DNA from: VGRF01 sp964460485
Lineage (GTDB): Bacteria; Myxococcota_A; UBA9160; UBA6930
Length of the DNA stretch: 64,000 nucleotides
Assembly: GCA_964460485.1 (NCBI GenBank)
Contig: CAYWRY010000001.1
Location: forward strand, 26,772-90,771
Reading direction: 5' to 3'
Positions 24,485-32,439 of the stretch are shown in pieces. Made by a program: the position numbers and the translations under genes. The notes below the pieces were generated by a model. That model did not search any database. It was not told the DNA's origin and saw only the letters and a program-made list of their open reading frames with translations. Numbering within the stretch: the first letter of the stretch is position 1; every line of letters begins with the position of its first letter.

Positions 24485-24964
24485 TCAGAGCGCGGCTTTC
24501 GCGAGCAGCGGCAGCAAGTCGAAGGTCGAGATCACGCCCACCAGCGCGCCGTGGTCAGTCACCCAGATGCGATGGATGCGGTCGCGATGCATGCGCGCCG
24601 CCACCTCGCCGATCGGCATGCTTGCGCTGACAGTCGCCGCGCCGGGCGTCATCACCTCCTCGGCGGTCACCTGGCGCAGCCGATCCTGGAAGTCCGCCGG
24701 CGCGCCGCGGCTCCAGTCCGGGCCGGAGAACTCCACCAGCTCGCGCAGGTACTCGCTGCCGAAGGCTCCCGACTCGGCCTGCTCGATCGCCGCGTTCACC
24801 AGGTCGGTCGAGGTGATCACACCGAGCACGCGGCCTTGGTCGTCGATCACCGGCGCGCCGTGGATCTCCTCGTCGCCGAACAGCCGGTGCACCTCGGCGA
24901 GCGGCGTCTCGGGCGACACCGAGATCACGGGGCTCTGCATTACGTCGCGCGCGCACACCGCCAT
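24485..24964 (-). CDS. Two-CBS-domain protein
   Basis: In this 159-residue protein, about residues 1-60 and 95-155 form paired CBS domains (ARDVMQSPVISVSPETPL; EEVMTPGAATVSASMPIGE), separated by a roughly 35-residue insert. CBS pairs bind adenine nucleotides and usually act as energy sensors; a free-standing one may regulate a neighbour. Immediately downstream is the P-type ATPase, a plausible client. The ATG at 24964 follows GGGAGGGG. Mycobacterial Hrp1 is a comparable stand-alone CBS protein in a hypoxia regulon. Confidence 0.9.
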   Translation of the reverse strand: MAVCARDVMQSPVISVSPETPLAEVHRLFGDEEIHGAPVIDDQGRVLGVITSTDLVNAAIEQAESGAFGSEYLRELVEFSGPDWSRGAPADFQDRLRQVTAEEVMTPGAATVSASMPIGEVAARMHRDRIHRIWVTDHGALVGVISTFDLLPLLAKAAL

Positions 24965-24984
24965 CGCTCCCCTCCCGGCCGGGC

Positions 24985-25410
24985 TCAGCCGGCCTCCTTC
25001 GCCATCAGGGCTTCCTCGCGTCGCTCGTGCAGCACGAGGCGCGGCAGCCAGGCTCCGAGCAGGGTATCGCCGGCCGCGAGGTCGCGTGCGCGCAGGGCGG
25101 CGGCGACTTCGACCACCGCCCCGCGCAGAGCCTCGTGGTCGCGCACGAACTCCGCCAGCTCGTCGGCGGTCGCGGCGTCGCGACCGTGGAGCGCCGGGAA
25201 GTAGACCTGCTCCTCGAGCGTGAAGTGCGCCTCGAGCGCATCGGCGAAGCGCGCGAAGGATTGCTCCGCGCCCGCGGCGTCGCCCCGCGCCAGCGCGTTC
25301 TCGAAGACCTCGTGGAACTCGTCGAGCTGGTGGTGCTGCGAGGCGATGCGAAGCGCCTCGCGGCGCAGCCGGAGCCCGAGGCCGGAGTCGTTCGAGGTCG
25401 GGTCCGTCAC
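24985..25410 (-). CDS. Hemerythrin-like HHE protein
   Basis: This 141-residue four-helix protein has hemerythrin iron ligands: HHQLDEFHEVFE, HFTLEEQVYF, FVRDHEALRG and LVLHERREE. Such proteins carry a di-iron centre that binds O2 or NO, or repairs Fe-S damage, in the cytoplasm. The GTG at 25410 is first in the unit with the CBS protein and P-type ATPase. An oxygen-binding protein here supports a low-oxygen or nitrosative theme for the island. Confidence 0.88.
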   Translation of the reverse strand: MTDPTSNDSGLGLRLRREALRIASQHHQLDEFHEVFENALARGDAAGAEQSFARFADALEAHFTLEEQVYFPALHGRDAATADELAEFVRDHEALRGAVVEVAAALRARDLAAGDTLLGAWLPRLVLHERREEALMAKEAG

Positions 25411-25445
25411 TGCCAGTCCGCCTGGGCGTTCGAGAATGAGTTCGA

Positions 25446-25461
25446 GGCAATCGTCGTGCCG
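25446..25461 (-). promoter_or_regulatory. Sigma-54 promoter for hemerythrin-CBS-ATPase unit
   Basis: The minus strand reads CGGCACGACGATTGCC, a full match to GGCACG-N4-TTGC. The predicted transcription start is near 25435, 25 bases before the GTG at 25410. Confidence 0.85.
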
Positions 25462-25576
25462 CGTGCGGCGCCGCGGGCTGACCGCGCGGGCGTGGCGTGC
25501 GGGACGGTTCGCCCGCTCGTCGGGGCGCGCCGCATCAGGCCGGGCGCTCCCACCGGGCGACGATCCCCGCCCGCGG

Positions 25577-25592
25577 CGGCACGAACGCTGCT
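25577..25592 (+). promoter_or_regulatory. Sigma-54 promoter for the DUF4404 gene
   Basis: CGGCACGAACGCTGCT. The predicted transcription start is near 25603, only 2 bases before the ATG at 25605, and no Shine-Dalgarno is present. This suggests a leaderless message. Confidence 0.8.
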
Positions 25593-25604
25593 ATCTCGAC
25601 CCGC

Positions 25605-25856
25605 ATGCCCACCCGCGACGTTCACGACGCCGTCGAGAAGCTTCACACCGCGCTCGCGGACGCCCCGACGCTCACGCCCGAGCTGCGTAGCGAGCTCGAG
25701 AGCGTGCTGCGCGACGTCGAGCGCGCGCTCGGAGGGCGCGAGCGGCCGCTGGCAACGCGCGCGACCGAGCTGACCGCGCGCTTCGAGGCGAGCCATCCCC
25801 GCCTGGCCGAATCCCTCGCCGCGCTCGCCCGTGCGCTCGCCGGCGTGGGGATCTGA
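25605..25856 (+). CDS. DUF4404 family small protein
   Basis: This 83-residue protein has the DUF4404 pattern: LHTALADAPTLTPELRSEL near the start and FEASHPRLAESLAALARALAGVGI at the end. Family function is unknown. The N-terminus fits the family, so the ATG at 25605 is trusted even though the predicted transcription start is 2 bases upstream and no ribosome site is visible. It stands alone, convergent with the gene ending at 25871. Confidence 0.8.
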   Translation: MPTRDVHDAVEKLHTALADAPTLTPELRSELESVLRDVERALGGRERPLATRATELTARFEASHPRLAESLAALARALAGVGI

Positions 25857-25870
25857 CGCGCCACCACGCT

Positions 25871-27106
25871 TCACGGCTGCGCCTGGCGCAGCCCGGCGAG
25901 CGCGCGCAGCTCGGCGAGCCAATCGGTCACGTCGCGCGGGACGTCGAGCCCGGCCGAGCCCATCCAGCCGAGCACCGTCTGCTCCTCGAGCACGCCGTAG
26001 GCGTCGCGCGCGATGTCGCTGTTCGGCGCCGCGCGGATCGCGCTCTCGAGATAGGCCTCCGCCTGCGGCAGACCGCGGGACGGGTCGTTGCGGAGCTCGG
26101 CGAGGCCGAGCAGGTAGCTCGCCTCCGCGCGCTCGTCGGGGTTCGCGAGGCCGCGCGCGAGCGCGCGGTGCAAGAGCGCCGAGGCGACCAGGTCGTGCAC
26201 GAGCGCGCTCCGATCCGCGGGAAAGCGCCGGCGCGCCTCCGCCTTGGCCAGCACCTCGCGCGCCTCGACCAGCGTCGAGGCCTGCTCGTAGGGAGCGAGT
26301 TGAGCCAGCGCCTCGCGCCAGCTCGCGAAGAGCTGGCCGAGATAGGGCGGGGCGTCGCCGCGCGCGGCGAGCGCCGCCAGCATGCGTCCTGCGCGCGCAT
26401 AGTCGCTGCGCACGCGCAGGGCGACCACCAGGTAGTCCTCGAGCGCGCCCTCGAAGTCGAGCGCCGAGAGCGAGGTCGAGCGCGCGGCGAAAAGCTTCTC
26501 GTAGGTTTCGAGCGCTGCGTCGAACTGGCGCGTTGCGATCAGCAGCCGCGCGCGCGCGGTGGGCGGCGCGCTCTGCATGCGCGCGGTGAGCGGGACGCCC
26601 ACCGCGTGCTCGCGGGGATCGGGCAGGCGCACGTGACAGCCGGCGCAGTCGTCCACCACCTGGTTCAGCAGGAAACGCGCCTCGTCGGAGCTGCCCGCCT
26701 GAAAGCGCTTCGCGATCTCGGTCGCGTCCTCGGAGAGCCGGCGGGCGAAGAATCGGAAGCCGGGCGTGTCGTCGCCCCCGTGGAGCTCGAGCGCCGAGGC
26801 GTTGCGGGAGAGCTCGCGCAGCGCGCCGCGCAGCTCCTCGCGCGCGGCGGGCGAGGCGAACGTCTCCTGATCCTGTGCGTACGGCAGTGCGATCTCGAGC
26901 GCCGAGACGATGCCCACCATGCGCGCGGGGGTGTTCGGCAGCTCCTCGGCCGCCGGCTGCTGAGGCGCACAAGCGGTCGAGGTGGCGAACAGGACGACGA
27001 AAGAGAATGGGACGAAACGCCCCGCTCCGCGTCCGATCGCCTCGATGCGCGCCCCGCCATCGCAGCTCGCCACGTGCGCCGCCCCCGCCGTTTCCGAGTC
27101 CTTCAC
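25871..27106 (-). CDS. Exported single-CxxCH helical-repeat protein (copy 2)
   Basis: This 411-residue protein has a hydrophobic segment about residues 33-48 ending TACAPQ, which may be a lipobox, so it is probably a periplasmic lipoprotein. The mature part is mostly helical with one heme motif CAGCH followed by VRLPDP. It is a paralogue of the protein at 2065: both have the CxxCH-RLPD core, then repeats with paired A-L-x-x-Y-L segments and a late A-P-x-x-x-x-A-R-x-A-Y stretch. The GTG at 27106 has GGAGG 9 bases upstream and a sigma-54 box before it. Function is unknown. Confidence 0.8.
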   Translation of the reverse strand: MKDSETAGAAHVASCDGGARIEAIGRGAGRFVPFSFVVLFATSTACAPQQPAAEELPNTPARMVGIVSALEIALPYAQDQETFASPAAREELRGALRELSRNASALELHGGDDTPGFRFFARRLSEDATEIAKRFQAGSSDEARFLLNQVVDDCAGCHVRLPDPREHAVGVPLTARMQSAPPTARARLLIATRQFDAALETYEKLFAARSTSLSALDFEGALEDYLVVALRVRSDYARAGRMLAALAARGDAPPYLGQLFASWREALAQLAPYEQASTLVEAREVLAKAEARRRFPADRSALVHDLVASALLHRALARGLANPDERAEASYLLGLAELRNDPSRGLPQAEAYLESAIRAAPNSDIARDAYGVLEEQTVLGWMGSAGLDVPRDVTDWLAELRALAGLRQAQP

Positions 27107-27137
27107 GTGCTTCCACCTCCGGTGTCGTTCGCAGGAC

Positions 27138-27153
27138 TGCAGGCAACATGCCG
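27138..27153 (-). promoter_or_regulatory. Sigma-54 promoter for the CxxCH protein copy 2
   Basis: The minus strand reads CGGCATGTTGCCTGCA. The predicted transcription start is near 27127, 21 bases before the GTG at 27106. It is back to back with another box 9 bases away. Confidence 0.8.
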
Positions 27154-27162
27154 CTCCTCGCT

Positions 27163-27178
27163 TGGCATCGCCCCTGCA
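27163..27178 (+). promoter_or_regulatory. Sigma-54 promoter for the small membrane protein gene
   Basis: TGGCATCGCCCCTGCA. The predicted transcription start is near 27189, 4 bases before the ATG at 27193, which implies a leaderless message. Confidence 0.72.
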
Positions 27179-27192
27179 GAACGCATGGCGGC

Positions 27193-27483
27193 ATGAGTCC
27201 ACGCGCTCGTCACGCCGCCATCGCCTGCGCGCTCGGGGCCGCGTTGGCGCTCGCCGGGGCCTTCGCGCTCGTCGGCCTTCGCCTGTACGCCATGTTCGAG
27301 CGCACGCTTCGGATCTTTGCAGGCGACGCGGGCACGCGGCCGCCGACCGGCCCTGACCTCGCGGCGGTGATGCTCGCCGTCGTGGCCGCGCTGCTCGCGT
27401 TCGGCGCGATCGCGCTCGCCGTCGCGGGGCGCCGCGCGGCGTTGGCCGTCGAGCGCGCGTCGCTGATCGAGCTCGGCGCCTGA
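27193..27483 (+). CDS. Small two-helix membrane protein, unknown
   Basis: This 96-residue protein has two hydrophobic helices (about residues 8-30 and 56-78), separated by a polar loop with TRPPTGPD, and a charged C-terminus. I recognise no family. No ribosome site precedes the ATG at 27193, but a sigma-54 box places transcription 4 bases upstream, which supports the start and a leaderless mode. It lies between divergent stress genes and may be an inner-membrane accessory protein. Confidence 0.55.
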   Translation: MSPRARHAAIACALGAALALAGAFALVGLRLYAMFERTLRIFAGDAGTRPPTGPDLAAVMLAVVAALLAFGAIALAVAGRRAALAVERASLIELGA

Positions 27484-27506
27484 GCGCGGCCTCGAGGGCG
27501 GATCGG

Positions 27507-27522
27507 CGGCACGCTTCCTGCT
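27507..27522 (+). promoter_or_regulatory. Sigma-54 promoter for the coiled-coil/PRPP synthetase operon
   Basis: CGGCACGCTTCCTGCT. The predicted transcription start is near 27533, 31 bases before the ATG at 27564. Confidence 0.83.
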
Positions 27523-27563
27523 CCGGTTTGGGCGGTCGAGGCCCCGAGGCCGAGGAGGATCCG

Positions 27564-27827
27564 ATGACGCTTCGCGACGTGCTGAAAGAGGAGCTCGATG
27601 CGTTCCGCGAGCTGCGGGACGAGCTCCGCGTGCAGTCCCAGCTCGGCAAGGCGGAGGCCCGCGATCGCCTGCGCGAGCTCGAGCAGCGCTGGCACAAGCT
27701 CGAAGGGCGGCTCGACGGCGTCCGCAAGGATGCAAAGGGCGACGCCGAAGACGTCCGCGAAGCCCTGCGGCTGCTCGCGCGCGAGCTGAAGGAAGGCTTC
27801 GAGCACGTGCGGTCGCGGCTGTCGTAG
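27564..27827 (+). CDS. Small charged coiled-coil protein
   Basis: This 87-residue protein is almost entirely Lys/Glu/Arg/Leu heptads, for example LRELEQRWHKLEGRLDGVRKD. It is predicted to be one long amphipathic coiled coil, soluble, with no Cys. GAGGAGG precedes the ATG at 27564. It is first in a unit with a PRPP synthetase-like enzyme, a pyrimidine/AMP phosphorylase and a beta-CASP hydrolase. Its function is not known; similar small helical proteins occur in stress loci. Confidence 0.75.
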   Translation: MTLRDVLKEELDAFRELRDELRVQSQLGKAEARDRLRELEQRWHKLEGRLDGVRKDAKGDAEDVREALRLLARELKEGFEHVRSRLS

Positions 27828-27853
27828 CTCGCTCGGCCCGAGGCGCAGAAGTC

Positions 27854-28765
27854 ATGCTGATGCGAACGACGCGCCTGGCAGTGCACTGCTTTCCGGATTC
27901 GCTCGTGTTCGCTCGCAAGCTCGCGAGCGCGCTCGGGGCCACCCTCTCGCGCGTCGCGCTGCATTACTTCCCCGACGGCGAGACGCGCGTGCGAATCGAG
28001 CCCGGCAGCGGGGACGCGCTGCTCGTTCGCTCGCTGCACGATCCCAACGCGAAGCTGTTCGAGCTGCTGCTCGCGGCGTCGGCGCTGCGCGAGGGCGGCG
28101 CGCCCAGCGTCACGCTGGTCGCCCCCTACCTGCCGTACATGCGGCAGGACCGCGCCTTCGCGCCCGGAGAGGCCGTGTCCCAGCGCGTGCTGGGTCGACT
28201 GCTCGGCAGCAACTTCGAGCGCGTGATCTCCGTCGAGCCGCACCTGCACCGCATTGGCTCGCTCGCCGAGGTGTTCCCCTGCGAGACGCTCGCGCTCTCG
28301 GCGGCGCCGGCGATCGCGCGCTGGCTCGCCGCACAGCGCGAGCCCTGCTGGGTGGTGGGCCCCGACGAGGAATCGGAGCGCTGGGTGCGCGCGATCGGCG
28401 AGGCGGCGAAGCTGCCGCACGCGGTCGCGAGGAAGCAGCGCGCAGGCGACGACGCGGTGCTCGTCAGCTTGCCGCGCGGAGTGCGCGCTCCCTGTGCGCG
28501 CGCGGTGATCGTGGACGACATCGCCAGCTCCGGCGCCACCCTCGCAGCCGCTGCGCGCGCCCTCTACGAGGCCGGCGCAGAGTCCGTCGACGCGGTCGTC
28601 GCCCACGCGATCTTCGCGCCGGGCGCGGAGGCGCGGCTGCGCGAGGCGCGCATCGGGCGCTTCGTCTCCTGCGACACGCTTCCGCATCCGACCAATGCAA
28701 TCGAGGTGGCGGGCATCATCGCCGACGCCCTGCTCGCGGGCTCGGTCGCCCACGCGACCGTCTGA
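27854..28765 (+). CDS. prs: Ribose-phosphate pyrophosphokinase-like enzyme
   Basis: This 303-residue member of the PRPP synthetase family makes 5-phosphoribosyl pyrophosphate from ribose 5-phosphate and ATP, or works in reverse on ribose phosphates. Motifs are FPDGETRVRI, the catalytic flexible-loop region APYLPYMRQDRAF, PHLHR, and the PRPP loop VIVDDIASSGAT. It is near normal length. Its stop touches the phosphorylase start, so the two are co-translated. This pairing with a DeoA/AMP-phosphorylase-type enzyme recalls the archaeal AMP salvage pathway, although no type III RuBisCO or isomerase is seen here. Confidence 0.88.
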   Translation: MLMRTTRLAVHCFPDSLVFARKLASALGATLSRVALHYFPDGETRVRIEPGSGDALLVRSLHDPNAKLFELLLAASALREGGAPSVTLVAPYLPYMRQDRAFAPGEAVSQRVLGRLLGSNFERVISVEPHLHRIGSLAEVFPCETLALSAAPAIARWLAAQREPCWVVGPDEESERWVRAIGEAAKLPHAVARKQRAGDDAVLVSLPRGVRAPCARAVIVDDIASSGATLAAAARALYEAGAESVDAVVAHAIFAPGAEARLREARIGRFVSCDTLPHPTNAIEVAGIIADALLAGSVAHATV

Positions 28766-30256
28766 ATGTTCCGCCTGAAGCGCATGTGCATCGACACGCT
28801 CTCGGAGCACGTCGTGTTCATCCACGAGAGCGCCGTCGCGGAGGGCCGCCTCGGCTTCCAGCCCCTCGACCGCGTGCGCCTCCTCGACGGCAACGGCCGC
28901 GAGCTGACGGGTGTCCTCAACTTCTGTCGAGACGCGCTGTTGGCGCGCGACGAGATCGGGCTCTCCGACGTCGCCTTCCGCGACTTCGGGCTTCCGGAAG
29001 GGGCGCGCGTGCGCGCGACCCAGGCACCCGCACCCGACAGCGTCGAGCACGTGCGGCACAAGCTGCGCGGCGGCCGCCTCGCGCGCGCGGACTTCGACGC
29101 CGTGCTGCGCGACGTGTGCGCTCGCCGCTACTCGAAGCCCGAGCTCTCGATGTTCGTGCTCGCCTGCTCGCTGCGGCAGCTCGACCGGGCCGAGCTGGTG
29201 GCGTTCACCGAGGCGATGGTCGCCTGCGGCTCGCGGCTGGCCTGGGACGCCGAGGTCGTCGTCGACAAGCATTCGATCGGCGGCGTGCCGGGGAATCGCA
29301 CCACCATGGTCGTGGTGCCGATCGTGACGTCGCTGGGCCTCACCATGCCGAAGACGTCGTCTCGCGCGATCACGAGCCCGAGCGGAACCGCGGACACGAT
29401 GGCGACGCTTGCGGAGGTCGCGCTCTCGCCGGAGACCATTCGCCGCGTTGTGGAGCAGACCGGCGGCTGCATCGCCTGGGGCGGCGCCCTCGACCTGGCG
29501 CCGGCGGACGACGTGCTGATCACCGTCGAGCGCCCGATGGGCATCGACACCGAGGCGCAGATGATCGCGTCGATCCTCTCGAAGAAGAAGACGGCGGGCG
29601 CGACCCACGCGCTGATCGACGTGCCCGTGGGACCGAGCGCGAAGGTGCGCAGCCACCGCGCCGGAGAGGAGTTGGCCGAGCTGTTCCGCCACGTGGGCGA
29701 AGCCGTCGGGCTCACGCTCGACGTCGTGCTGACGGAGGCGCACGGGCCGATCGGCTGCGGCGTCGGGCCGCGCCTCGAAGCGCTCGACGTGCTCGCGGTG
29801 CTGGAGCGCAAGCCCGACGCGCCGCGCGACCTGCGCGAGAAGAGCCTGTTCCTCGCGGCGCGGCTGCTCGAGCGCGCGGGCGCCGTGCCCGACGCGGGTG
29901 GCTACCGCGCGGCGCAGGAGGCGCTCGACTCGGGCGCCGCCCTCGAGCGCTTCTCGGCGATTCGCGCGCTCCAGGGAGCGCGCGACCTCCCGCCGCCCGC
30001 GCCCTTCACGGCCGTCGTGCCCGCGCCCAGCGACGGCCGCGTCCGCGCGCTGGATTGCCTGCGCATCGCGCGCATCGCGAGGCTCGCCGGCGCGCCGGCG
30101 AATCCCGCGGCGGGGCTGCGTGTGCTCTGCCGCGTGGGCGACGTGGTCGCGCGCGGCGAGCCGCTGCTCGAGGTCCACGCGCTGAGCGAGGCGCAGCTCG
30201 GCTTCGCGGTGGCGCACGCCGAGCAGGCGCCCGACCTCGTCGAGATCGGGTTCTGA
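28766..30256 (+). CDS. Thymidine/AMP phosphorylase family
   Basis: This 496-residue enzyme of the nucleoside phosphorylase II family has the phosphate-binding and substrate motif DKHSIGGVPGNRTTM near residue 170, SRAITSPSGTADTMA, and a barrel-sandwich C-terminal domain. The length and N-terminal extra domain (about residues 1-85) resemble archaeal AMP phosphorylase more than classical DeoA of about 440 residues. The likely reaction is phosphorolysis of a nucleoside or nucleoside monophosphate to the base plus ribose phosphate. The ATG follows the prs stop without a gap. Confidence 0.88.
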   Translation: MFRLKRMCIDTLSEHVVFIHESAVAEGRLGFQPLDRVRLLDGNGRELTGVLNFCRDALLARDEIGLSDVAFRDFGLPEGARVRATQAPAPDSVEHVRHKLRGGRLARADFDAVLRDVCARRYSKPELSMFVLACSLRQLDRAELVAFTEAMVACGSRLAWDAEVVVDKHSIGGVPGNRTTMVVVPIVTSLGLTMPKTSSRAITSPSGTADTMATLAEVALSPETIRRVVEQTGGCIAWGGALDLAPADDVLITVERPMGIDTEAQMIASILSKKKTAGATHALIDVPVGPSAKVRSHRAGEELAELFRHVGEAVGLTLDVVLTEAHGPIGCGVGPRLEALDVLAVLERKPDAPRDLREKSLFLAARLLERAGAVPDAGGYRAAQEALDSGAALERFSAIRALQGARDLPPPAPFTAVVPAPSDGRVRALDCLRIARIARLAGAPANPAAGLRVLCRVGDVVARGEPLLEVHALSEAQLGFAVAHAEQAPDLVEIGF

Positions 30257-30288
30257 GCGCGACGCCGGCGGGTGCAGCGGGAGGTCGC

Positions 30289-31680
30289 GTGAGCGCCACG
30301 CTTCAGTTCCTCGGCGCCGCCGAGACCGTGACCGGCAGCCGGTTCCTGCTGCGCACGCGCCGCGCGCGCGTGCTGGTCGACTGCGGGCTGTTCCAGGGCC
30401 CGAAGGCGTTGCGCCTGCGCAACTGGGCGCCGTTCCCGATTCCGCCCCGCGAGCTCGACGCGGTCGTGCTCACGCACGCGCACGTCGACCACGCGGGCTT
30501 CGTGCCGCGCCTGGTCGCGGAGGGGTTCCGCGGTCCCGTGTTCGCAACGCGCGGGACCGAGGCGCTCTGCGGTGTCGTGCTGCCGGACAGCGGGCGCCTG
30601 CACGAAGAGGACGCCAGCGTCGCCAACGCGGAGGGCTGGTCGCGGCACGCGCCCGCGCTGCCGCTCTACACCGAGGAGGATGCGCTGCGCGCGCTCGAGC
30701 GCTTCCGCCGCGTGGAGACGGATGCGTGGTTCGACGTCGCGCCCGGCGTGCGCGGCCGCTTCGCCCGCGCCGGCCACATCCTCGGGGCCGCGTCGCTCGT
30801 CCTGGAGGATGAGGCGTCCGGGCGGCGGGTTGGGTTCTCGGGAGACCTGGGTCGCCCCGCGCACCCGCTGCTCCGGCCGCCCGAGCCCATGCCGCGCGTC
30901 GACGCGCTGGTGTGCGAGTCGACCTACGGCGACCGCAAGCACCCGCCCAGCGCGGAGGTGGTGGCGGCGCTCGGCGCCGCGATCGCGCGCACCGCGGCGC
31001 GCGGCGGGGTGACGCTGATCCCCGCGTTCGCCGTCGACCGCACCGAGGTCATGCTCCTCCACTTGCGCGAGCTCATGCAGAGCGGCGCCGCGCCGCGCCT
31101 ACCGGTCTACGTGGACAGCCCGATGGCGCTCGCGGCGCTCGCCATCTACCGGCGCGCGATCTCCGAGCGCTGGCCCGAGATTCGCGCCGATCTGCGGGGT
31201 GACGGGACGCTCTTCGATCCCGGCGACCTGCGCGAGGTGCGCACGCTGGCGCAGTCGCGCGAGCTGCAGGCCGGCGGCATCGGGCCGTGCATCATCGTGT
31301 CCGCCTCGGGCATGGCGACCGGCGGTCGCGTGCTGCGCCATCTGGCGCGGCACCTGCCCGACCCGCGTGCGAGCGTCGCGCTGGTCGGTTATCAGGTGCC
31401 CGGCACGCGCGGGCACCGGCTCTTGCGCGGCGAGCGCGCCGTCAAGATGCTGGGGCGCTACGTGCCCGTGCGCGCGGAGGTGGTGAACCTCGCCGGCTTC
31501 TCGGTGCACGCGGACGCGGACGAGACGCTCGCCTGGCTCGGCAGCGCCGAGGCCGCGCCGGAAATCTGCTACGCGGTGCATGGCGAGCCGGAGCCGACGC
31601 GCGCGCTGGCCGCGCGCATCGACGCCGAGCTCGGCTGGGCGGCGGTCGCGCCGCGCGATGGCGAGCGCGTGGGGATCTGA
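30289..31680 (+). CDS. Beta-CASP metallo-beta-lactamase RNA-processing-type hydrolase
   Basis: This 463-residue protein has the metal motif LTHAHVDHAG, GHILGAAS, the DXXSTYGDR-like ESTYGDRKHP, then a beta-CASP domain ending in SASGMATGG and motif C NLAGFSVHADADE. This is the CPSF73/YSH1-like group, which includes endo- and exo-ribonucleases. The GTG at 30289 has GGGAGG upstream. As third gene of the prs/phosphorylase unit it could release nucleotides from RNA for recycling through the two preceding enzymes. That role is inference. Confidence 0.9.
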   Translation: MSATLQFLGAAETVTGSRFLLRTRRARVLVDCGLFQGPKALRLRNWAPFPIPPRELDAVVLTHAHVDHAGFVPRLVAEGFRGPVFATRGTEALCGVVLPDSGRLHEEDASVANAEGWSRHAPALPLYTEEDALRALERFRRVETDAWFDVAPGVRGRFARAGHILGAASLVLEDEASGRRVGFSGDLGRPAHPLLRPPEPMPRVDALVCESTYGDRKHPPSAEVVAALGAAIARTAARGGVTLIPAFAVDRTEVMLLHLRELMQSGAAPRLPVYVDSPMALAALAIYRRAISERWPEIRADLRGDGTLFDPGDLREVRTLAQSRELQAGGIGPCIIVSASGMATGGRVLRHLARHLPDPRASVALVGYQVPGTRGHRLLRGERAVKMLGRYVPVRAEVVNLAGFSVHADADETLAWLGSAEAAPEICYAVHGEPEPTRALAARIDAELGWAAVAPRDGERVGI

Positions 31681-31775
31681 GGACGCGGAGCGGCCGCGCT
31701 CGGTCAGCGCGCGCAGCTCACCGGCGGAGGCCCCGGGGCCGCACTGCTCGGCTCGCGCAGCGGCCGCCGCCGTGC

Positions 31776-32282
31776 TCACCGCCTCCACGTCACGCGCACG
31801 AGGTTTTCGCGCGACGAGGCCGGGACGCGCAGCGTGCCGCGGTGGGCGCGGCGGAGCGCAGCCCCGATCCCGCGCGCCAGCTTGGAGTCGGTGGTCGCGA
31901 TCTCGAGGCCGTCGGCCGTCGCCTGGATCGACGCGATGCGCTTCAGCGGGTGCTCGGCGCGCTCGCGCTCTTCGACGTTGCGCGCCAGGTGCTCGAGCTC
32001 TTCGCGATGCTCGGCGACGTACGCACCATGCATCTCCACCACGCCCGCCGGATAGCCGTCCGCGATGCGCTTGCAGGCAGGGCACACCACCGGCGCCGCG
32101 TCGGCCGGAGCCGCCCCCCAGGCCCAGCGCCCGTTCCGGTAGATCGCGCGGCACTCGCTGCACGCGCTCGGGTCGGGAAGCTTGCGCCGCAGCGCATAGG
32201 GGTCCGAGCGCAGGGGCTTCTTCTGCGCATCCTGGCGCGGCAGGGATCCGGCAGCGTGAGTCTTCGAGCGTTGGCGTCGCAT
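31776..32282 (-). CDS. BCAM0308-like zinc-ribbon protein
   Basis: This 168-residue protein has two Cys pairs (CSEC and CPAC) in its first half, likely a zinc ribbon. A conserved region IADGYPAGVVEMHG and NVEERERAEHPLKRI follows, and a C-terminal K-homology-like segment LARGIGAALRRAHRG. The architecture matches the BCAM0308-type family found in proteobacterial stress loci, whose function is unknown; RNA or ribosome binding is a guess. The ATG at 32282 follows GAGGAGG. It is divergent from the globin kinase gene and has a sigma-54 box. Confidence 0.8.
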   Translation of the reverse strand: MRRQRSKTHAAGSLPRQDAQKKPLRSDPYALRRKLPDPSACSECRAIYRNGRWAWGAAPADAAPVVCPACKRIADGYPAGVVEMHGAYVAEHREELEHLARNVEERERAEHPLKRIASIQATADGLEIATTDSKLARGIGAALRRAHRGTLRVPASSRENLVRVTWRR

Positions 32283-32305
32283 GGGTCCTCCTCGGGCGGA
32301 GAGAA

Positions 32306-32321
32306 TGCACGGCCCGTACCG
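32306..32321 (-). promoter_or_regulatory. Sigma-54 promoter for the BCAM0308-like gene
   Basis: The minus strand reads CGGTACGGGCCGTGCA. The predicted transcription start is near 32295, 13 bases before the ATG at 32282 and next to its ribosome site. Confidence 0.75.
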
Positions 32322-32439
32322 CGGGCGCTGGGCGGGCCCCGCCCGGTGGTGCCGCCGCGCGGCGGGCGGCGTTCGGGCCCCTGCGCGGCGCCCCGCACGG
32401 TGTTTGATTGCCGCGGAGCGCCGGCCCATAGTTCGAGCC

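Noticed and set aside
25871..30217. A minus-strand open frame of more than 1400 codons
   Set aside because: Only the part up to 27106 is a gene. The rest runs antisense through the PRPP synthetase and phosphorylase genes and is an open frame caused by high GC.
31729..31740. 12-base palindrome GGCCCCGGGGCC between convergent genes
   Set aside because: It has no loop and no T-tract, and such palindromes are common at this GC content.
32379..32420. Possible sigma-54 box before the globin kinase (GG and GC 9 bases apart)
   Set aside because: The spacing is one base short of the strict 10 and the flanking bases do not match.
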